DNA of 37,105 bases from Microvirga sp. 3-52 (GTDB taxonomy: Bacteria > Pseudomonadota > Alphaproteobacteria > Rhizobiales > Beijerinckiaceae): the NCBI RefSeq assembly GCF_018383585.1, contig NZ_JAHAMK010000023.1, forward strand, positions 1 through 37,105. The letters are read 5' to 3'. Both the position numbers and the translations under genes were made by a program. Position 1 is the stretch's first letter. Each line of letters begins with the position of its first letter. Shown one piece after another: positions 32,019-37,105 of this stretch. The notes under the pieces were generated by a model, which saw nothing but the letters and a program-made list of their open reading frames with translations, was not told the origin of the DNA and ran no database searches.

Positions 32019-32079
32019 ATGCAAGTGCATATAAATTGACAGGTCCATGCATTTGCATCAAAACTCTATGCACCTGCAT
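32019..32079. promoter_or_regulatory. Three ATGCA-NN-TGCAT operators, marR//doxX
   Basis: Three perfect inverted repeats: ATGCAAGTGCAT (32019-32030), ATGCATTTGCAT (32047-32058) and ATGCACCTGCAT (32068-32079). Starts are 28 and 21 bases apart. They lie between marR (start 31994) and doxX (start 32091). The consensus ATGCA-N2-TGCAT is a typical size for a MarR dimer site. Binding is inferred from the arrangement. Confidence 0.88.
32036..32064 (+). promoter_or_regulatory. Candidate doxX promoter overlapping the middle operator
   Basis: A perfect TTGACA -35 (32036-32041) is followed by operator 2 in the 17-base spacer (32042-32058). The -10 position (32059-32064) reads CAAAAC, a weak match. A repressor bound to operator 2 would block this promoter. 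Transcription starts are not known. Confidence 0.5.
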
Positions 32080-32090
32080 GGAGAATTGCA

Positions 32091-32540
32091 ATGTCACACG
32101 CTCGTCCTTCCGCTTCAGATTACGCGGCCCTGCTCCTGCGCGTCTCGCTCGGTGTCATGTACATCGCGCACAGCATCGTCCTGAAAGGGATAACCTTCAC
32201 CCTGGCCGGCACGGCGCAGTACTTCGAGTCCCTGGGTCTCCCCGGTGTCCTCGCCTATGCGACATTCCTTGCCGAGTTCCTCGGCGGCGTCCTGCTCGTG
32301 CTCGGCGTGCAGAGCCGCTGGGTGGCCTTGGGCCTGCTGCCGATCCTGTTCGGCGCAGCCTGGGTCCATATCGGCAATGGCTGGGTCTTCTCGGCGCAAG
32401 GCGGCGGCTGGGAATACCCGCTTTACCTGATCGTCCTGTCCGTCGCACAAGCCCTCCTCGGTGACGGCGCCTACGCCCTCAAGCCGTCCAGCCCGCTGAC
32501 GCTCGCTCCCGCGTCAGCCCCTCTCAAGTCCGCAGCCTGA
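32091..32540 (+). CDS. DoxX family membrane protein
   Basis: A 149-residue integral membrane protein with four helices: LLLRVSLGVMYIAHSIVLK, LAYATFLAEFLGGVLLVLG, WVALGLLPILFGAAWVHIG and YLIVLSVAQALLGDG. The arrangement and GxQSRW-like segment LGVQSRWVALG fit the DoxX (COG2259) group, which in several bacteria is tied to oxidative and thiol stress or to redox complexes at the membrane. The precise role here is unknown. It starts at the ATG at 32091, 11 bases after the third operator, with GGAG at 32080-32083. The gst gene follows after 26 bases, so the two form one operon controlled by the divergent MarR protein. Confidence 0.92.
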   Translation: MSHARPSASDYAALLLRVSLGVMYIAHSIVLKGITFTLAGTAQYFESLGLPGVLAYATFLAEFLGGVLLVLGVQSRWVALGLLPILFGAAWVHIGNGWVFSAQGGGWEYPLYLIVLSVAQALLGDGAYALKPSSPLTLAPASAPLKSAA

Positions 32541-32566
32541 TCCTTTTTCAACCCTGGAGAAAACCC

Positions 32567-33184
32567 ATGAAGCTCTACTACTATCCGGGCGCCTGCTCGC
32601 TCGCGCCCCATATCGTCGCCCGTGAGGCCGGCATTCCCCTCAGCCTGGAAAAGGTCGATCTCGCCAACCGCACCACCGAGACCGGGGCGAACTACGCGAC
32701 CGTCAATCCGAAGGGCTATGTGCCGGCGCTGGGCCTGCAGGACGGCTCCGTGCTCACCGAGGCCAGCGCCATCGTCCAGTACTTGGCCGACCAGCAGCCC
32801 GGAACGGATCTGGCGCCGGCTCCCGGCACCATGGAGCGCTACCGCCTCCTGGAATGGCTCGGCTTCATCAGCACCGAGATCCACAAGGGTTTCGGCCCCC
32901 TGTGGAACCCGGCTACCCCGGATGCGGTGAAGGCCGCCACCAAGGAGCGCCTCGCCACCCGCTTCGCCTATCTCGACGAGGCCCTGGCCAAGCAGCCCTA
33001 CCTGATGGGCGAGACCTTCACGATTGCGGACGCCTATCTCTTCACCGTCGTGAACTGGACCAACTTCCATGCGGTCGACATCTCGCCCTTCCCGAACCTG
33101 AAGGCCTTCCAGGCCCGCATCGCCTCCCGCCCGAGCGTGCAGCAGGCGCTGGAAGCCGAGGGCCTGGTGAAGAAGGCGGCGTAA
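32567..33184 (+). CDS. Glutathione S-transferase (beta-class-like)
   Basis: A 205-residue glutathione S-transferase. The thioredoxin-like N-terminal domain starts MKLYYYPGACSLAPHI, with Cys10 where the bacterial beta class forms a mixed disulfide with glutathione. The G-site segment is NPKGYVPALGLQDGSVLTEASAIVQYLAD (given here as KGYVPALGL and LTEASAIVQYLAD, with the conserved cis-Pro and the Glu-Ala/Ser pair). The helical domain follows (about 90-203), with FTIADAYLFTVVNW as the N-capping box region. It would conjugate or reduce electrophiles in the cytoplasm. The gene follows doxX after 26 bases with GGAG before its ATG, so it belongs to the MarR-controlled pair. A terminator lies at 33210. 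Confidence 0.95.
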   Translation: MKLYYYPGACSLAPHIVAREAGIPLSLEKVDLANRTTETGANYATVNPKGYVPALGLQDGSVLTEASAIVQYLADQQPGTDLAPAPGTMERYRLLEWLGFISTEIHKGFGPLWNPATPDAVKAATKERLATRFAYLDEALAKQPYLMGETFTIADAYLFTVVNWTNFHAVDISPFPNLKAFQARIASRPSVQQALEAEGLVKKAA

Positions 33185-33209
33185 GCGCTTCTCCGCTTTT
33201 CATACGAAG

Positions 33210-33235
33210 AAGGCCCCGGGGAGACCCGGGGCCTT
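33210..33235. terminator. Terminator after gst, convergent to the RTX gene
   Basis: AAGGCCCCGGG and CCCGGGGCCTT form an 11-bp stem with a GAGA loop, 25 bases after the gst stop and 29 bases from the RTX gene's stop on the other strand. TGTGTT follows on the plus strand. Confidence 0.85.
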
Positions 33236-33264
33236 TGTGTTGATCTGAACGGATCGGTGAACGA

Positions 33265-35178
33265 TCAGACGATGAAGAAGTCGTCCGCCGTCAGCTCCGT
33301 CTTGGCCTTCAGCTGCGCGAACTTGATGGCTCCGTATTGCGTTCCCGAGCCGTCGGCATCGTAGGACAGGGCGCCTGTCCTCTTATTGAAGATGATGCGG
33401 TCGTCCGCCTCGGCGGCCTTCGCTCCGATGTGGAACGCCTCTTCCGACAGAGCGCCCTTGGCGAGCCGGCCGAAGATTTTCGATGAGAGATGGATCGCAT
33501 CCTCCGAGGAGGAGAAATCGAGGATCCGATCCACGTTCGCCTTGCCGAGCCTGGTCGTGAAGGCGAACACGTCATCGCCCTCCCCGCCCGTCATCCTGTC
33601 CTTGCCGAGCCCGCCATTGAGATGGTCGTCGCCATCGCCGCCGGCGAGGATATCGGCCTTCCTGCCGCCCCGGAGAACGCGCGCCTCCGGGTGTGCGCTG
33701 GGCTCTGATGGAGCATCAGAGGGAAGGACCGTCACGCCGTTGGCCGTCACCGTGATGAGGAAATGCATGTCGAGCGACGCGCCCTTGGGGTCGCTGGCCC
33801 GCACGACGATGTCGAAGGACTTATCGCTCGGGGCGAACGCCTTGTCGACGAGAAGCTGATCACCGTGGATGCGGAAATGATTTCCGGGATTGGCGGCGAG
33901 GAAATACCCGAGCGCATCGCCATCCGGATCGACGCCGCTCAAACGGCCGACGAGAGCGCCGGGCTTGGCGCTCGCTTCAATGCTCGTGTCGTCGAGGCTG
34001 ATGAAGGTCGGCGCAGAGTTGGTCGTCGCCGTCAGCGCAATCGTGCGGTCGGCGAATTGAGCGTATTCGATGCCTGTGAGGATGTCAGTGCCGTCGTGAT
34101 AAAACGGATTAGTCTCTACGTCGCGTTTGTCGACAATTCTTACGCTACCATTGAATAGCCGTTCGATCATGTAGTCAGAGAATAGGCCATTAAAGCCCGC
34201 TATGTCGGTACCATCCCCGCCAGATAACTCATCGGAGCCTGCCCAGCCTCTTAGGACATCATCGCCACCATTCCCTTCAAGCGCGTCATTTCCTGAATTA
34301 CCGGCAAGAGTGTTCGCGACCTCGTTTCCGATAAAGTGATCGGCCTGACTGCTTCCGGAGAGATCCTCGATGTTGCGAATGGTATCCCAACTGCCTGCTG
34401 TCGTTTGTTGACGTGTGGTTAATCTCAGGTCGACTGTCGTGCCCGCTTCATCAAACATGAGCAAGTCGACGCCAGCACCGCCATCAGCGAGATTTGTGCC
34501 TAGCCCGAGTGCGAAACATTCGGCTCCATCTCCGCCATAAGCGACATCGTCACCGTTGGAAAAATACACTGCGTTTGTTAACGTGCCGCCACGTCCATCA
34601 TAAAGACTTGTCGTTCCTGCGGAAGAGTTGAGGATGACATATCCCTCGATACGGCCCGTGTTGACAATAATGGCTGGACCAGTCGAACGGATTGCGAAGT
34701 CGGTACCCCGAATGAGGCCAGAGTTCGTTACATTGAGAATGCCAGCAGACGTTGAGATTCCAGTCTCGCCAATGATCTCACCAGAATTGGTCACGAAGTT
34801 TTGTCGGCCAGCCATCGCTACGGCACCAGCATGTGCACCTGAAATGGTACCGGCATTGATCACGACGTTCGGTCTGCCATAGTCAAAATCATAGCTGAGC
34901 ACCACACCGGCCAAGTGGCCCGATACCTCACCACGGGCTCCAACATTGACTGTTCCGTGGCTGTATATGGCTGTGCCAGCTCCGCTGAAGACGCGGCCAT
35001 CCAACATCATTGTCGTTGCCAACCCGCCTTGAATGGCCTGTGTATACTGGCCATGCGCTGCGATCTCCGATCCGGACGCAAGGACGACTATGTCTCTATC
35101 ATTCAGCAGGAGAGCGGTTTCGCCATCGCCATGGGTGGGCGGCAGTGGGTTGGCTGCGTCAATAATATGGACGGTCAC
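33265..35178 (-). CDS. RTX-type calcium-binding protein with beta-helix and cadherin-like domains
   Basis: A 637-residue protein. No N-terminal signal peptide. Residues 100-185 carry four NxGxIxG rungs (NAGTISG 108, NSGEIIG 131, NSGLIRG 152, NTGRIEG 173; spacings 23, 21, 21), as in a beta-helix. RTX nonapeptides occur at about 285-330 (GNSGNDALEGNGGDDVL; GWAGSDELSGGDGTD). A cadherin-like domain spans about 385-480 (NSAPTFISLDD...VDPDGDAL). A second RTX block lies at 510-540 (LAGGDGDDHLNGGLGKDRM), with a serralysin-type C-terminal region that ends LTADDFFIV, resembling a type I secretion signal. It should bind Ca2+ outside the cell after export by a type I system; none is nearby. The 5' half is visibly less GC-rich than the 3' half. 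Confidence 0.9.
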   Translation of the reverse strand: MTVHIIDAANPLPPTHGDGETALLLNDRDIVVLASGSEIAAHGQYTQAIQGGLATTMMLDGRVFSGAGTAIYSHGTVNVGARGEVSGHLAGVVLSYDFDYGRPNVVINAGTISGAHAGAVAMAGRQNFVTNSGEIIGETGISTSAGILNVTNSGLIRGTDFAIRSTGPAIIVNTGRIEGYVILNSSAGTTSLYDGRGGTLTNAVYFSNGDDVAYGGDGAECFALGLGTNLADGGAGVDLLMFDEAGTTVDLRLTTRQQTTAGSWDTIRNIEDLSGSSQADHFIGNEVANTLAGNSGNDALEGNGGDDVLRGWAGSDELSGGDGTDIAGFNGLFSDYMIERLFNGSVRIVDKRDVETNPFYHDGTDILTGIEYAQFADRTIALTATTNSAPTFISLDDTSIEASAKPGALVGRLSGVDPDGDALGYFLAANPGNHFRIHGDQLLVDKAFAPSDKSFDIVVRASDPKGASLDMHFLITVTANGVTVLPSDAPSEPSAHPEARVLRGGRKADILAGGDGDDHLNGGLGKDRMTGGEGDDVFAFTTRLGKANVDRILDFSSSEDAIHLSSKIFGRLAKGALSEEAFHIGAKAAEADDRIIFNKRTGALSYDADGSGTQYGAIKFAQLKAKTELTADDFFIV

Positions 35179-35237
35179 AGGATGCTCCTAAGCGGAGGAA
35201 GGCAGTCCTTTATATGTTATATAGTTTTATAACTTAA

Positions 35238-35251
35238 GTGCTTTTAAGCAC
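35238..35251. other. Small hairpin and AT-rich patch upstream of the RTX gene
   Basis: GTGCTT/AAGCAC pair around TT (35238-35251), next to an AT-rich run (35211-35236) that is unlike the rest of the window. It probably contains the RTX promoter. No further gene is seen in 35179-35341. Confidence 0.4.
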
Positions 35252-35341
35252 GTTGCAAAATGGATGATTTTACTCGTTCGACTATTGACACATTTCCAAC
35301 CTGCCATTCCCGAGTGAACCACCCGGTTTCTTCCGCCCAAA

Positions 35342-35369
35342 GAAAAGCCCCGGAGTTTCCTCCGGGGCC
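35342..35369 (-). terminator. Rho-independent terminator of groEL
   Basis: On the minus strand GCCCCGGAG-like arms (35347-35355 and 35360-35368) form a 9-bp stem with a GAAA loop. TTTTCTTT follows directly on that strand. It lies 35 bases after the groEL stop. Confidence 0.9.
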
Positions 35370-35403
35370 TCTCGTTAAGTCAGTGCTGTTTAGCGAGGAC
35401 TTG

Positions 35404-37053
<1,650 letters not shown>

Positions 37054-37105
37054 CTATGCCTCCAGTTAAATTGGAAAACTTGGGATAGGGCTTCCGGCGG
37101 CTCGA

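Noticed and set aside
31995..32048. Longer MarR start with 18 more residues
   Set aside because: The added codons are made of operator repeat sequence (ATGCAAGTGCAT and part of the second site), and the protein family begins near MQEPSAAVIK.
31500..33200. Toxin-antitoxin or defence system around marR/doxX
   Set aside because: The genes are well-known stress and detoxification families with no nuclease, kinase or toxin motif.
33265..35178. RTX toxin of the haemolysin type
   Set aside because: There is no pore-forming hydrophobic domain, acyltransferase gene or adjacent type I exporter; only calcium-binding repeats support a structural or adhesive role.

Overview
The window is GC-rich, densely packed bacterial DNA. 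Gene content points to an alphaproteobacterium of the order Hyphomicrobiales (Rhizobiales), plausibly Methylobacteriaceae/Microvirga-like. The evidence is an alphaproteobacterial-type histidyl-tRNA synthetase (LEYYTGP active-site loop), the ileS-lspA pair, ribF next to a TIGR01459-type HAD hydrolase, a hisZ-hisG pair, and short palindromic repeats between genes. The genus is an inference. No prophage, insertion sequence, CRISPR array, rRNA or tRNA gene was found.

Layout. 1-2.8 kb: two M16 metallopeptidase-fold proteins (one catalytic, one lacking the zinc motif), minus strand. 3.0-3.7 kb: small exported protein. 3.75-7.3 kb: ileS-lspA, minus strand, with ATGA overlap. 7.6-9.3 kb: msrB and a DUF3095 protein with cyclase-like metal motifs, plus strand. 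9.4-11.5 kb: ribF and a HAD-IIA hydrolase, minus strand. 11.7-12.9 kb: membrane-anchored degenerate EAL protein. 13.1 kb: orphan HMA metallochaperone-like protein. 13.6-14.9 kb: omega-amino acid:pyruvate aminotransferase. 14.9-15.5 kb: repeat-rich spacer. 15.5-19.9 kb: hisS, a Lys/Ala-rich protein, hisZ, hisG. 20.0 kb: META-domain protein. 20.75-22.85 kb: SbmA/BacA-like fused ABC exporter/importer, minus strand. 23.1-25.7 kb: metN-metI-metQ methionine transporter. 25.9-26.9 kb: orphan Fe(III)-type binding protein. 27-28 kb: flavodoxin-fold protein with a Cys cluster. 28.2-29.0 kb: aldo/keto reductase. 29.05-31.5 kb (minus): exported VOC protein, COG4315 protein, ECF sigma factor and membrane anti-sigma factor. 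31.5-33.2 kb: divergent marR // doxX-gst. 33.3-35.2 kb: RTX protein. 35.4-37.05 kb: groEL.

The window is mostly housekeeping (protein synthesis, lipoprotein processing, FAD, histidine, methionine uptake, chaperonin) mixed with oxidative/electrophile stress functions (MsrB, AKR, flavodoxin-fold protein, MarR/DoxX/GST, sigma/anti-sigma). The most specific new signals are: (i) three exact copies of ATGCA-NN-TGCAT in the marR//doxX intergenic region, one of them in the spacer downstream of a perfect TTGACA; (ii) a dispersed approximately 88-bp element that folds on paper into a perfect four-way junction; (iii) a second repeat family in which a conserved 57-bp module is followed by an 18-bp perfect hairpin of changing sequence; and (iv) coexistence of HisZ with a HisG that appears to carry the long-form C-terminal regulatory domain. 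All calls were made by eye; no database or folding program was run.
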